A stretch of DNA of 64,000 nt. It comes from Hsuehochloa calcarea (Eukaryota > Streptophyta > Magnoliopsida > Poales > Poaceae). Position numbers and translations under genes: made by a program. The stretch lies in the NCBI GenBank assembly GCA_036346395.1, contig CM070611.1, forward strand, positions 26,856,473 through 26,920,472, read 5' to 3'. Of this stretch, positions 47,518 through 59,791 are shown piece by piece. The notes beneath the pieces are model-generated. The model was given only the letters and a program-made list of their open reading frames with translations, was not told the origin of the DNA and did not search any database. Each line of letters begins with the position of its first letter. The stretch's first letter is position 1.

Positions 47518-48488
47518 TGAGGACATCGACCCTAAGGATACAACCACTACTTCAACCTGCTGCACTGCATCCTCTACGTCCTTTACTTCACCAACATCTT
47601 CTCCAATTGTACTTTCGGCTAATGCAATGCCATATTACCCAATTAGATCGAGCTACGTCTACATACCATGGTGCTACGTCTACATACCATGGTACTATGT
47701 GTACATACCATGGTGCTACTACATGTGCCAAGCAGGAGTTCAAGCTGGATACATTTTGGTCAGATCAGTTCGGAATCAGCCCGACAAAGACCAACTTAAA
47801 ACAGATATAACTTTTGCAAACGGAGTCCGATTCGGGTGTTCTTGGGCTTGTTGGAAAGCTAACGACGATATATTTTCAACGGATCCAGCCTCACCTCCAA
47901 ATTCCTTATGTAGACTTCAGAATCATCAAAGGAAGGTGCTATGTTACTAATTTAGGCCGATTTGGGCCTTGTAATCGTACCGGAATTGGCCCATATGCCG
48001 CCGGCCCACCTGGGGGTGTGATTACTGCTCATGTGAACAGTAATTCGTGCCTTTAGTTCCACCCCTCTATTTCTTTTAGATTTGTGGCTCCTCATCCCCT
48101 ATTTTAGGAGGACGCACCCCCTCTAGTTTCCTTGGATTTTCTTTAGTTAAAAGTTAGCCTTGTTGCAACTTCGTGTATTGGCTTGTGTCGACTAGACCAA
48201 CCATAATACCACTTTTCGAAATCCCAATTTTAATATTTCAATCTTTATTTGCAATTTCAGATTGCTTTATCTTGTTCTTGCGTGCTTCTTCTGTATGCGT
48301 GAATCGACCTTCGTGGTCGTCAACCGGTATTCGTGCATGGTTGATAACGACTTGTCGATCGCCCAACGATTGCGTGGTTTTGAGCCTTGCGTGTTCATAG
48401 CCGTGGATCGCCGAGTTGAGCGACGCCTACCGGACTTATCGTTCTCATCGAAAGATCGGGCTAACAAATCAAACCTTAGGGTTCATCA
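47518..48488 (+). mobile_element. 5' LTR of G2
   Basis: 971 bp from TGAGGACATCGACCC to GGGTTCATCA. It contains three 21-bp CCATGG-bearing repeats at 47652-47714 and the GTTGGAAAGCTAAC box near 47850-47863. The TATA region at about 48100 is altered to CTATTTTAGG. Matches 63172-64000. Confidence 0.93.
47652..47714 (+). repeat. 21-bp tandem repeat in the G2 LTR
   Basis: Three units, GCTACGTCTAC followed by ATACCATGGT with variation in the third, present again at 63308-63370. They keep an open frame (YVYIPW repeats) that is probably incidental. Confidence 0.9.
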
Positions 48489-48490
48489 AG

Positions 48491-48501
48491 TGGTATCAGA
48501 G
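48491..48501 (+). other. Primer-binding site of G2
   Basis: TGGTATCAGAG two bases after the LTR; initiator tRNA-Met type. Confidence 0.85.
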
Positions 48502-50002
48502 GTACAGTTCTTCGGTGAGAGTTTCCTGTTTTCTAGTAGTAGATTCGTTTTTCATACCTAGAGTCCAGAAAATTGCCAAAAGAAAAAAATTCGCATCTAT
48601 CATCCATACCAAGCCCTTTGAGCCTTTGCAATTTTTTCTTTTCAGTTTGCTTGTTGAATATTTAGTTACATTGTCGTGTCTAGTTGCTGATCTTTAGTTC
48701 TAGTTATTGTCTAGTTCGTCGTTGTCTAGATTGCTTCTCGTGTTTTTCCTTTGCGTCGCTTAATCGCTCTTTTAGGGTTCTTAGTTTTGCATCTAAAATG
48801 AAAATTCGTGGGCTAGAACTCCTCTAATCTGCACCAAAAAAAAAGAGAGAACACTTTGCTGTATTCGTGACTTGTGGAAAACCCTAGAGCCGGCAAAAAA
48901 AAATAGAAGGAGAAAGAGGCCGCCACACAAAACAAAAGCCGTGGTAGAAAAAAAAAAGAAAAAGAAAAAAAAAGCAAGCTTACACCAAAATCGGTGAAAA
49001 CTGGTGGAGCCCTTCTACATATGGCCACAAGTTTGCATAAAAAATTTCTGCAAGATTAGCCCACGGAATCAAAAGATATAGCAATTTAAAGATTGAAACC
49101 GAGTCGGTTTCCAGTCCGAGTACGATTCCGTTTCCGAGAGACCTTCAGTAAAACGAGCATAACTTTTGCATATGGTGTCCGATTTGGACGTTCTTGGACT
49201 CGTTGGAAAGCTAACAACGGAGCGCATACTTTCCATTTAATGCACATGTCTCCCACCAGGGAACCCAAAATCGGTCATTTTCGGCTCCGAATTCGCGTCA
49301 CAAGTTTTTAGTTTCGGTTTTTGCCGTTTCTTTTAGTCTTCACATCAGAATTTGGGGTTCATCTCAACTGCAAAGTTGTAGATCTCATCGAAACCTTTCA
49401 AACGAGTATATATAAGCCATATAAAACTTTGCTTTTTCATCTCTTGAGATTAACTATTATTTTCTGCTTAAACTAAAGGGTTGTTTACGCTGCACGTTAT
49501 TCCGTTTTTGTGCTCTACATCGTGTGAACCATCTTGTGCCCTACAAAGAAGTTTGAGTAGTTGGTTAGCGCTCTCCTAGCACTTGTTGTAAGGTTTTCAT
49601 TGCTTACATCAAGTCACATTTATCTTTGCGCAAAGCGCATATACACATCTCTTAGTGGGGCTTTGATTAGCTAAACTTTGATTAGACTAGGATCGCACTT
49701 GTGACTAGTACTTTGAACTACTTTTCAACTTTGCATGCTGAATTGAATAATTGCTATTCCTTTGCTACATACTAGCCTTCCGAGCTCCACTTCCTACTAA
49801 CTCAAGAAAGCCGTTCCTCTCAATCGCTAATGATCACAAGTGAGAGTATCACGAACCACCCCCGGCTGTACCACTTTCTCTTTGCATTGGTAAGAACTGT
49901 AAGAACGGGTATAAGCTTGAGTGTGAGCGACTTGTGAAACCCGTAATCTAGTAGTTCATAGGGACATATACACCGTGATTGGTTCTTTGTTTTCTACTAA
50001 CA
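48502..50002 (+). other. G2 leader with purine-rich tracts
   Basis: No coding region. A- and G-rich runs at about 48833-48975 recall the G1 leader. At 49159-49216 it repeats the ATAACTTTTGCA...GTTGGAAAGCTAAC box that is also in the LTRs. Confidence 0.7.
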
Positions 50003-50656
50003 ATGACAGATCACATGGATCTACACATGGTGTAGACAATAACGACCACTCTTTGGGGCATACCGTGAGGGATCTTTCACACCTCGCACGAGAGAGCTCG
50101 TGCGGCACATTGAGCACTCGCCGGTGAGAGTGTTCGCGATGCCTTGATAAGATCAATGACAATCTCGTGGCGCCACACACGCGCTGCGCTCCTCGAGCGC
50201 CACCACTTGTCGACAACAGACCCATGATCATGAGCCAAGAGTGGAGGACCCTCTTGCTCGCCGCGCACCAGCCTCTCGCCGCCGCACACCACCTCCTACG
50301 TGCCGCACACCACCGCGGTCCGCTCTTGGGCGATGAGGTGGAAGAAGATGTGAACAATTACATCGCCGACACGGAAACAGATGGAGCCAATATGCACAAT
50401 GATCAGAATTATCGTCGGCTTCGTCATAATCGTCAAGGTATGGGACAAAATCAACGTGAGGTACGTGACCATAATAATGCATTTGGTAAAATTAAATTCA
50501 CTATGCCTTCTTTTGCTGGAAAATATGATCCCGATGCTTATCTCACATGGGAGCTACCGAGAACAAAAATTTGCTTGTCATGAATTCTCAAGATAAGAAA
50601 GTTAGAGCTGCTACTAATGAGTTTTCTGATTTTGCATCTATTTGGTGGAGTGAATA
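50003..50656 (+). pseudogene. G2 gag, N-terminal part
   Basis: The ATG at 50003 (MTDHMDLH) is in the context CTACTAACAATGACAGATC, as in G1. A low-complexity stretch rich in HH/AAH words (50260-50320) and an acidic linker precede the Gag core: KIKFTMPSFAGKYDPDAYL at about 50487-50545, then, after a frameshift, VRAATNEFSDFASIWW up to the copia C insertion. The core continues at 61690. It would make the capsid. Indels in the N-terminal part prevent a single frame. Confidence 0.8.
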
Positions 50657-52528
50657 TGTGGATATCGTGAGGATATGTGCACGATCTCAGGATGATGAGT
50701 CAATTGGCAATGGTTTTGTTGGCTTGCGTAATCTCGCTGGGTTTTTCATTCATCGCCGATCACAAAGCGGTCCGACCGGCGTTAGGGCGGTCGACCGCCT
50801 GGGACTGGTCGGACGGCAGAAGGTCGGGCGGTCGGACCGGCTTGACCTAAATTTGGATTTTGGAGCTAATCCAAAAATAGGTTGTGTAGGCAAGTGAGGG
50901 GAGTCTCCTGGATGTGGTCCCATCATTTTTGGAGCTCCCAGACAAAAGTTCTATTCGCTTGAAATTTCCGTAAGGTTTTGGAATTTCACTGGAATTTTGG
51001 CTAAGTCCTTTGACCGTCCGACCATTGTTGTGGGAGCGGTCCGACCGCCCGAAATCGGTCTGATCGGCCGAATCGGTCGGACCGCCTTGTGAGGCTGGTC
51101 GACCGCAGTGACTTGGAGGTTAGCCAAGTTTGCATTGAGTTGATTTGATTGTGTTTCATGTATGGTTATCAATGCTTTATTGATGTATATTGCATTGCGG
51201 AGCTAACGTGGGTCAAGTTGTGAAGAACTTGTTCCTAAAACGGTTTGTTTGTCTATTGTCGCAGTGTGGCTTGCGTGTCAACGACGCCAACGGTGAGTGG
51301 ATCGACTACGCTTGGAGAGCCGAGGTCCGTAACGATTAGGTATACGGTGAGGTCGTGTGACACAAGCATGGTGCGTATGGGCAAGATGGATCGAACGGTG
51401 GTTCGACATACCTGGTTGGATCAGCGGTGCGGATATCGCTATGTAGTCTCGGGAGGTTCCGATGGGATTCTGACAAGAGAGGCTTGGCGACGCTGATGAG
51501 AACCACGATCAACCTAAACGTGGTAAAGCAGCGATTGCTTCAATAGTTATGTGTGTGGGTCCCATGTGTAAGTGACCCCAAAAGTGAAACCCTAGCTCTC
51601 TAGTATAAATAGGAAGGGGAGATGGAAAACCCTTTGAAGCATTCATTTTAGCCCTTCTTCCTTTTCTGTGGTTTGGAGGAGAGGAGAGGAGAACTAGGGT
51701 TTGGAGTGTGCTCCTTGTTGAGCTCTTGCCCTCGTTGGAGAGGCTTTGTAAGCATCTTGTGTGACCGAACAATCTTGTGATGCTAAATTGAAAGATCATT
51801 TGCTCCCTTTGTGTTCTTCTCTCTTTTGGATGATTTTGGTGCTTCCTTGATTCAAAGGTTTATGCTTGGTATCTTGGCCTTCTTTATCTTACTTTGATGT
51901 GTGGGATTACTCCTAGAGTCATCTAGATCATCAACCCCCATAAGCAAGTCTTGAATCAAGAGTTTCACATTTCTAGGGTTTGTGCACTTCTTTGGTAAAA
52001 TCTCGAGAGATCGATTCTGCCAAGTGGATCTGACGGATCGTCGCTAGAAATAGGTCTCTAATATCTTTAGGGAGGTGTGCTCGAAATTTGGTCAAGTTTT
52101 ATTGGTTGAATCAAAAGTTGGATCAAATTTCGTTTTGGATTTGGGTGGAGTTTTTCGCTTCGATCGAACCGTCGATCGGTGTTGCAACGGCGGTCCGACC
52201 GCCTGCGTATTCGCATCACTGGTTTGCCGGTCGAATCGCGCCCACCGGTCCGACCGCTAGTTGGTTGTCGGTCGATCATTGTTGACCGTCGGTCCGACCG
52301 CCCGTGGTAGCCGGTCGGACCGTCAAGACCCAGATCGTAATGTGAGTTCTTTTCACTATTTGTGTCGTGGTTGAGGGTTTATCGAATCCAACACAAGGCT
52401 TCCATCGGCGCTTACTAATATTCTTAGCTTTCATAGCTAAAGGAGTAAAGTTCGTGTTGTATTCGATTTAGGCGAGAAAGTTTTGAAAGCGCCTATTCAC
52501 CCCCTTAGTCGCCTTTTACGGTCCTACA
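50657..52528 (+). mobile_element. 5' LTR of copia C
   Basis: 1872 bp, TGTGGATATCGTGAGG to CGGTCCTACA. GGTCNGACC palindrome clusters at about 50760-50845, 51008-51110 and 52160-52325; TATA box at 51604-51611. Many palindromes have lost a base compared with the 3' LTR. Confidence 0.95.
51604..51611 (+). promoter_or_regulatory. TATA box of the copia C 5' LTR
   Basis: TATAAATA in CTAGTATAAATAGGAAGG, repeated at about 60742 in the 3' LTR. Two palindrome clusters lie upstream and one far downstream, inside the transcribed part. Confidence 0.7.
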
Positions 52529-52530
52529 AG

Positions 52531-52541
52531 TGGTATCGAGC
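52531..52541 (+). other. Primer-binding site of copia C
   Basis: TGGTATCGAGC, two bases after the LTR; lacks the A of CAG in the usual TGGTATCAGAGC, as in copia A. Confidence 0.8.
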
Positions 52542-52582
52542 TTGTTAGCTCTTTTCATAGATCTTAACCGGTCTTTGGAGCC

Positions 52583-55234
52583 ATGGCGATCGACAAGTAC
52601 TCAACCAAGCCACACATTTTTGAGGGAGTTGACTTTGCATCTTTGGAAGGCTCGTGATGCAAGCATATATCGAGGCTCAAGGGCACGCTATTTGGCTAAA
52701 GGTGAAAAATCTTTATGTCGTGCCAGCCGATGACGATATGATCACTCCACATGTGGAGGCAAACAGTAAGGCTCGAAATTACTTGATCCAATGCCTTAGT
52801 CGATCTGAGTTTGAGCGTGTTGCTCACTTGCGGTCTGCTCATGAGATCTGGCGGACACTTTGTGACTATCACGAAGGGTCCACCGCGATCAAGGAAGTGA
52901 GACAGAACCAGCTCAAAAAGGTTTACTCTAAGATCGAGCAAAGGCCTGGTGAGTCTTTGGATGAGCTGTGGGGACGATTCTCCAAGATCCTTCATGATCT
53001 CCGCGCTGTTGACTTGGTATTTTCTGAGTCTGAAAATGCACGCCAGCTTCTGGGTGCTCTTGATGTGAAGGTCTGGAGAATGAAGATCACTTCCATCAAT
53101 GACAACACTGTCATGAGTGAGCTTACCATGGATAAGCTTTACTCGAGGTTGAAGACGCATGAGATTGATTTCATCTCGCGTCTCCCTAAGACAGAGTCGA
53201 TGGCATTAGTGGTCGATAAATCCAAGGGTTGTTCTTCAGAGTCTCTTGATTGTAGCTCATCTAGTTTTTTATTATCTGCTTTACATTCTTTAAGTGATGA
53301 GCAACTAGAGAAACTGCCCGAGGATGACTTAGCCCTCCTTTCCACCAAATTCACAAGAGCGTATAACAAGGTGAGGAATAGGAGGAGAAGTGGACCTATC
53401 ACGTGCTTCGAATGTGGTGAGCCAAACCACATTCGCTCCAGTGCCCCAAGCTAAAGGGCAAGGAGGAGAAAGAGACACGAAGACATCCCGTGAGAGGATG
53501 CTAAACCCAAGAAGACAAACTATCGCAGTTTGTCACCGGTCCTTGCCGCCTAGAGAATGTCAATATGAGCGATGTGGACTCTGAACGGAGGACTACGAGA
53601 GTGACTCGTGACAAGAAGAAGGCGATGACTTCACCCGGCATGTGTTTCATGGCCAAGAACAACCACGACAAATCCTCCAACGATGAGGATCCTTTTAGTG
53701 ATCCCGATGAGGTATGCCTTTCTATTGTCGACATGAAAAGGGCGTTGGTGCTTCTTTGAATGTAAATTGCATAAGCAAGTAAAAATGATTAAGAAGGTGA
53801 TATTATGATTGATAATTTGAACCTAGAATTTGTTAGGCTTAAATCTATTAATCTCGATGATATTTGTGAATCTCGACTAGCTTGCTTAATGACTTGACAA
53901 TCTTGAAATCGCTCATTCCTCCTGTCACTAATCAACTTAAAGATGCTCTCGATGAACTAGAATCTCTCAAGTCTAGTTCTGCTTGCTTAGATGCCATTTC
54001 ACTTGATGTGACTGCCATGGAAGCTATCCCTTTAACTTGCTCAAATTGTGCTTTGCTTGAATTAAAACCGATGCTCCTTAAAAGAATTGCAAAAATTTGA
54101 TGCTAGTCACACATGCTCTCATTGTAAGAATAATAAGATTAAGATGCAAGAGATGAAAGAAATGCTAGTTTACTCTAGAGTTGCTTCATATGAAAATTGT
54201 CCCAAGCTTACAATTGAGATTGAAGCCTTAAACAAGACCCTTGAAGAAAAGGCTAAAATTGAGAGATCCATGTCTTTTACTGCTTCTAAGAAAGTTATTG
54301 ATTCTAACTCTTGTGCTTTAAATGCTGAAGTTGAAACCATGATTAATCAGATTCAAGAGGCATTTAGAGTCAAATTTAAGGAGCAGTTGAATAGGATTAG
54401 AGAATCCTATTGTGTGTCTTGTGAGGCCTTCAAAGTTGAAGTGGCCCTTCTTAAGAGTAAGAGCAATGAGGTAATCAAGTCTAGCAAGTGCACTAGATGT
54501 GAGGGTTTAATGAAAGAGAATGATTACCTCAAAGTGACTCTTGAGAAGTTTTCAAGTGGGAAAAAGAAACTCAACATGATTCTTGATCAATCTAAGGTGA
54601 GCGTGAAAAATAGTTGTCTAGGTTTCAATCCCCTAGAGCATTTCAAGAAAAACCCACCTAGGGTTGCTAGAGTTGTGAAGAATGGTTTGTTTGAGCTAGA
54701 ACCTCCTAAGCCATCCGGGGTTGTTTTCAAATCCGCTGGTTTTGCTCAAACTCTTTCGGCAAGAAAGGTGCTTTCACTCATTCTGCATGCACCTCTCAAA
54801 AGGTCCAAGACCATTGCATCTTCTCGCAAGAAAGAAGGCCATACTGCTGAGTTACGCTCCGGAGAGCAAAACTTGAGAGAAAAGAGAGGATGAGCGTCCT
54901 AAGATCCATTAGAGGAGTTCCTTCTCCAGCTGTAGTCTCTAGAGCTAGGCAGCCTGTTTATCGCACCACACATAGGCCTAGATTTGTAGAGAACTTAGTA
55001 GACTCTTTTGGTGGGTCTAGGCAGCGTGTTGGATTAGGACATCGTGAGGAGAGACCATGGGTAGCACCTAGACAGGGGGAGTATCGATCTTTTGGTAGAT
55101 CGTTTCGGAGAGGTCTAGGTGGTTCTCATGTGCATCCTTATGATTTTACTCCTGATCATGTTTCTGCTATTTCTCATCTTTGTTCCCAGACATCGCGCTT
55201 CTCAGTACTGGATTCCTCGATCATTTGTCACTAA
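52583..55234 (+). pseudogene. Copia C gag region, frameshifted
   Basis: The start at 52583 gives MAIDKYSTKPHIFEGVDFA, then indels. A long open piece (52654-53454) carries the UBN2-type gag domain (AHEIWRTLCDYHEG, LLGALDVKVWRMKITSI) and a zinc knuckle, CFECGEPNHIRS, that lacks its last Cys. Next come an acidic MCFMAKNNHDKSSNDEDPF segment (about 53640), a coiled-coil-prone ORF (54087-54893) with regularly spaced Cys pairs and LEKFSSGKKKLNMILDQSK, and a damaged second knuckle near 54810-54860. A basic, Arg-rich tail (54890-55234) leads to protease. Gag would form the particle. Confidence 0.87.
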
Positions 55235-55289
55235 CCCCAGTACTGAGGCACGGATGTTTTCTGATTGTGCTTTTTAGGTCCGTCGTGCG

Positions 55290-58200
55290 AGGAAGGAGGA
55301 CATATGGCTTGTTGACTCGGTGTTCTCGACATATGACCGGAGATTCTAGATGGTTCTCCTCCTCACACGTGCATCCGGCAACAAATTGATTACATTTGGG
55401 GATGCTTCTACAGGACCGTGGATCGCAAAGGCCTCGTGGCGTCAACGACAAGTTCTTGCTAAAAGACGTCGCTTTGGTAAGTAAGCTGACGTATAATCTT
55501 CTATCTGCTTCTCACCGCTTGATGAGGGTCTAGAAGTGACGTTTAAGAGAGGTGAGTGTAGAGTTCTAGATTCCTCGGGTGAGCTTGTTTTGAGATCTCA
55601 GATTTGAGAAGATCTTCCGTGCAAATTTCAAGATTTCTTGATTTCAGTCCTAGGTGTCTTGTAGCCTCGATTCTCATGACCTTGTTTTGTGGCATCGTAG
55701 ACTTGGGCATATAGGTTTTGATCATTTGTCTAGAGTCATTGCAAGGACTTGATTAGAGGTTTGCCTAGGTCAAGGTCATTATAGATCTTGTGTGCTCACC
55801 TCAGAGACATGGTAAGATGGTGTCGCTTCCCACCCACCTCTTACTTTGATAATGACTCATGGACTGTGACAACTTCTTCACTTAGATACGCTTGGTCCTT
55901 CTAGAGTTCACCGGTGGTGGGAAATGGTATGTCTTTGGTGGTTGTGGATGATTACTCCGGTATTCATGGGTTTATTTTCTTGCTTGTAAGGACTAAGCAT
56001 TTGGATTCTTTAGAGATTTGGTCCTTAGAATTGTTGTTGATATACCGGAGCTTTGAGAGCCATTAGGAGTGACAATGGGACAGAGTTCAAGAATTCTTCT
56101 TTTCTACCTTCTGACCGATAGGGAATTGAGCATCGAGTTTTCTTCTCCTAGAGTTCCTCAAACAGAATGATGTTGTAGAAAGGAAGAACAGGACCCTTGT
56201 AGAGATGGCTCTGACCATGCTAGATGAGCATTCTACTCCTAGGATATTTTAATGAGGCGATCTCTACTGCTTGTTATATCTCCAATAGGGTTTTCTTGAG
56301 ATATGTGGTTGGAAAGACTTCTTATGAGCTTAGATTTGGTCATTCTCCCAAAGTCTCTCATTTCAAGATTTTTGGTTGCAAGTGCTTCATTCTTAAACAT
56401 GGCAATCTTGATAAATTTGAGTCTAGATGTTTTGATGGCATATTTCTTGGATATCCCGCTCATTCTCATGGCTATCGTGTTTTTAATGTTGACACTAACA
56501 AAGTTGTTGAGACTTCATGGTCACTTTTGATGAGGCTAGTCCTGGTACTAGACCCGATGCTTGTGTACAGTTCACGAAATTCAAGGAAGCATTTTCGTCG
56601 ATGATGACTCGAGGATGAAGAACCAAACCATCCTCCGGCTACTTCGAGAGGGTGGAGAGCTCGCTACTACTACGTCGGCCAAATGAGCGACCTCCTCCTA
56701 TCCCCACCGACGATCCGAGTGGCTCTGCTCCTACCTCCACAACTCATGAGGTAGAGGTCACGCCTGCACCAGAGCACCTCTTCAAGATACAATGACAACA
56801 TCCACCGAGCGGATGATTGGGGATCTTCAAGAGCGAGTCACTCGCTCCAGGTTTATTTCTCCTGATTCTCATGCATATTCTGCTTTTGTCGCTTCTTTTG
56901 AGCTCCGAGATATCACCCATGCTTTATCTGATGCCTCTTGGGTCAATGCCATGCATGAAGAGCTTGAAAATTTCGAAAGAAACAAAGTCTGGTTATTAGT
57001 TGAGCGACCTTCTGATTCTCATGTTATTGGAACAAAATGGGTTTTTAAAAATAAGCAAAGTGAGGATGGATTGGTTGTTCGCAATAAGGCTAGACTTGTA
57101 GCTCAAGGTTATTCCCAGGTAGAGGGCTTAGACTTTGAGGAGACCTTTGCTCTAGTAGCTAGATTGGAAGCCATTCGCATTCTTTTAGCATTTGCAACAT
57201 CCAAGGGTTTCAAGCTTTTTCAAATGGATGTTAAAAGTGCTTTCTTGAATGGCTTCATAGAAGAAGAGGTCTTTGTCAAGCAACCTCCTGGTTTTGAAAA
57301 TCAAAATTTCCCAAACCATGTTTTTAAACTCTCTAAAGCCCTGTATGGATTGAAACAAGCTCCTAGAGCTTGGTATGACAGGCTTAAGAGTTTCTTGCTT
57401 GAAAATGATTTCAAAATAGGAATGGTTGATAAAACCTTGTTCACTCTCAGGCATGGCAGTGATTTCTTGCTGGTTCAGATTTATGTGGATGATATTATTT
57501 TCGGTGGTTCTTCTCATGCTTTGGTGTCTAGATTTTCAGATTCAATGAGCAGTTAGTTTGAGATGAGCATGATGGGAGAGCTGACATTCTTCCTTGGCCT
57601 AAAAATCAAGCAACTGAAAGAAGGCACCTTCGTTCACCAGAGTAAGTATACAAAGGACCTTCTTCGGCTCTTCAATATGGGAAGCAGTAGGCCAATGTCT
57701 ACTCCCATTGCTACAACCACCGTGCTGGAGCCTGATGAGGATGGAGAGTCCGTGGACCAGAAGGAGTACCGCAGTATGATTGGCTCCCTCCTCTATCTTA
57801 CAGCGTCGAGGCCGGACATACAATTCGCCGTATGTCTGTGCGCTCGGTTTCAGGCTTCCCCTCGTGCTTCTCATCGTCAAGCAGTACGTCGCATATTCAG
57901 GTACCTTCAAGATACGCTTGACTTTGGACTCTGGTATTCTTCTTCTTCGCTCTCTCAATTCGAGCATTTTTCGATGCCGACTTTAAGGGTGTAGAGTGGA
58001 TAGGAAGAGTACTTCTGGCACTTGTCATTTCTTGGGCACATCTCTTGTTTCTTGGTCTTCTAGAAAATAGTCTTCATTGTACGCCTATCTACCGAGGCCG
58101 AGTATGTAGCCGCCGCTGGTCGCTCTCGTGTTCTCTGGATTTTATCCACACCGGGACTATGGGTTATCTTTGGGAAGTGTTCCTCTTTTCGTGACAACAC

Positions 58201-58400
58201 TTCGCAATTAATATTGCCAAAACCCAAAGGCAACATTCCAGGACTAAACATATTGATATTCGATTTCATTTTCTTAGAGACCATGTTGAGAAAGGTGATG
58301 TTGTGCTTCACTTTGTAGAGTCTCGAGCAACGACTTATGATATTTTCACTAAAGCTCTTGATTCTTCTCGCTTTGTCGCTTATGGGAGAGTTAGGGTTAT
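55290..58400 (+). pseudogene. Copia C pol: protease, integrase, reverse transcriptase, RNase H
   Basis: The protease motif near 55300 reads WLVDSVFS, frameshifted at the expected DSG. Integrase: RRLGHIGFDHLSRV (about 55697), then IRSDNGTEFKNSS (about 56065) and VVERKNRTLVEMA (about 56175), with the second Asp and the Glu of the triad; the C-terminal part is at 56224-56600. Reverse transcriptase is open over 56792-57556: KWVFKNKQSEDG, MDVKSAFLNGFIEEEV, ALYGLKQAPRAWYDR and YVDDIIFGGSS, all expected blocks. A stop separates it from 57563-57994 (MMGELTFFLGLKIKQ, SMIGSLLYLTASRPD). RNase H is frameshifted at 57990-58400 (TEAEYVAAAG near 58095, RTKHIDIRFHFLRDH near 58245). This is the most complete RT core in the window. 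Confidence 0.92.
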
Positions 58401-59791
58401 TAGTCCTATTGGGCTGTTTTGAGGGGAAGTTGCTCTTTTGCATTCATTGTATCATAATGCATGTTTCAATTCATTTGTCTTGCATTGTAAAATAAAATTA
58501 GTGGAGCTTTGATTATTATCCTTGTATGACTTGATTCCATCTTCTATACCTTGTCATATCAAGTGATAGTCCGCTAGACTTCTTTTATGGCCTTTCGTAT
58601 TTTGCTTAGCTTTTGCCTTGCTAGCTTTATATCTGTGAGCAAATTGAATCAAATCATGTCTTGTTGGATCTTGTGACTAGTTTTGCTCTAGTGATCCTCT
58701 TATGACTCTCGCCATGTCTTACAAGTTGAATTGAGTCTTGAACTTATTTTGAGATGAAAATGAGCTTTTATCTTTTAAGTCAAGCAAATGAAAATGAGAT
58801 TTTTTGTGCGAAAAACCGATCTCACCAATTCTTTCTCATGAGACGGCTTGCCATTGCACTGTGCATGAACTCGGGGAGTTTTGGATGACCTAGATCATTC
58901 TTTTAAGCTTATTGCTTGAGATGGTCGCGGCAAGGCTTGAGATCTAGCACAGCAAAAAAAAAACTTGCCCAAAAAGGGCTAAGTGCTTGAGCTTTGCTTC
59001 AAAAGAATTTTCTTATTGCCCAAAATGCCTCAATTCTTGTTTTGAGTCTCTTTTTACTTATAGACATGGCTTGACTCATTTTTGGTTGCTTTGAGTGAAT
59101 CTATGATATTGAGCAACTTTTCATGATTTTAATTCGTTAATCTCGATTGTCGCTATCTTGGTTTTAGCTTTAAAGACATGTTTTGCCATGATTGAATATA
59201 GCGCCTACTCTTTATATGGCTTGGTATAATACTTGTACTGCCTTCATGTATAATAGTCATGGCTCCTTTTACTAAAGTTCAAAATAAAGTCATTCCTTCA
59301 TGCTCCTTCTTTTTCATGCATCTTGATGAATTCATTGTCAAAGGGGGAGAAAGACTGTGAAGAAAATGCTGTTGGAGCTTTTGGTTTCATACTTAAGGTT
59401 TAATATATAAGAACTTCATAAAATAAAAAAATTTGAACCTTTTGAAGATTTGTGATCATAGTGAGTTAAGTCTTTTGGTTCTATTGTCTTTTCCTGATTT
59501 CATTTACATTTGAAGAAGACTCACAATGATCAAAGGTCAAATAGAAAAATTGCTTTTCATTTGGACCTAAGTGAGATTTTTGGCTACTTTCTGGAAATTG
59601 AATCCTTTGGTGCTTTCACTGCCTTATCTCACTTGCGTATACTATTCTGAAGCCAGCTTGGTCGGTTCCTAAGTTTTTTCTTGCTTATGGACCAAGTTGT
59701 GCCTTTATGCGAAAACGGCGAAGTTTTTTACTTTTCATTTCAAAAAACCACATATCTTGAAAATTGCCAATGTGTTCATCAAGGGGGAGAC
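58401..59791 (+). other. Copia C spacer between RNase H and 3' LTR
   Basis: About 1.4 kb, no convincing ORF. Polypurine tracts TCAAAGGGGGAGAAA at 59338-59352 and TCAAGGGGGAGA at 59779-59790. A block at about 58799-58965 matches the copia A spacer over some 150 bp and includes the palindrome TCTCATGAGA at 58834-58843. Confidence 0.8.

Noticed and set aside
47627..47950. Open frame with YVYIPW repeats
   Set aside because: It is within the G2 LTR and follows from the 21-bp tandem repeat; both LTR copies show it.
50228..50482. Minus-strand frame opposite G2 gag
   Set aside because: Shadow of the GC-rich repeat stretch in gag; no domain.
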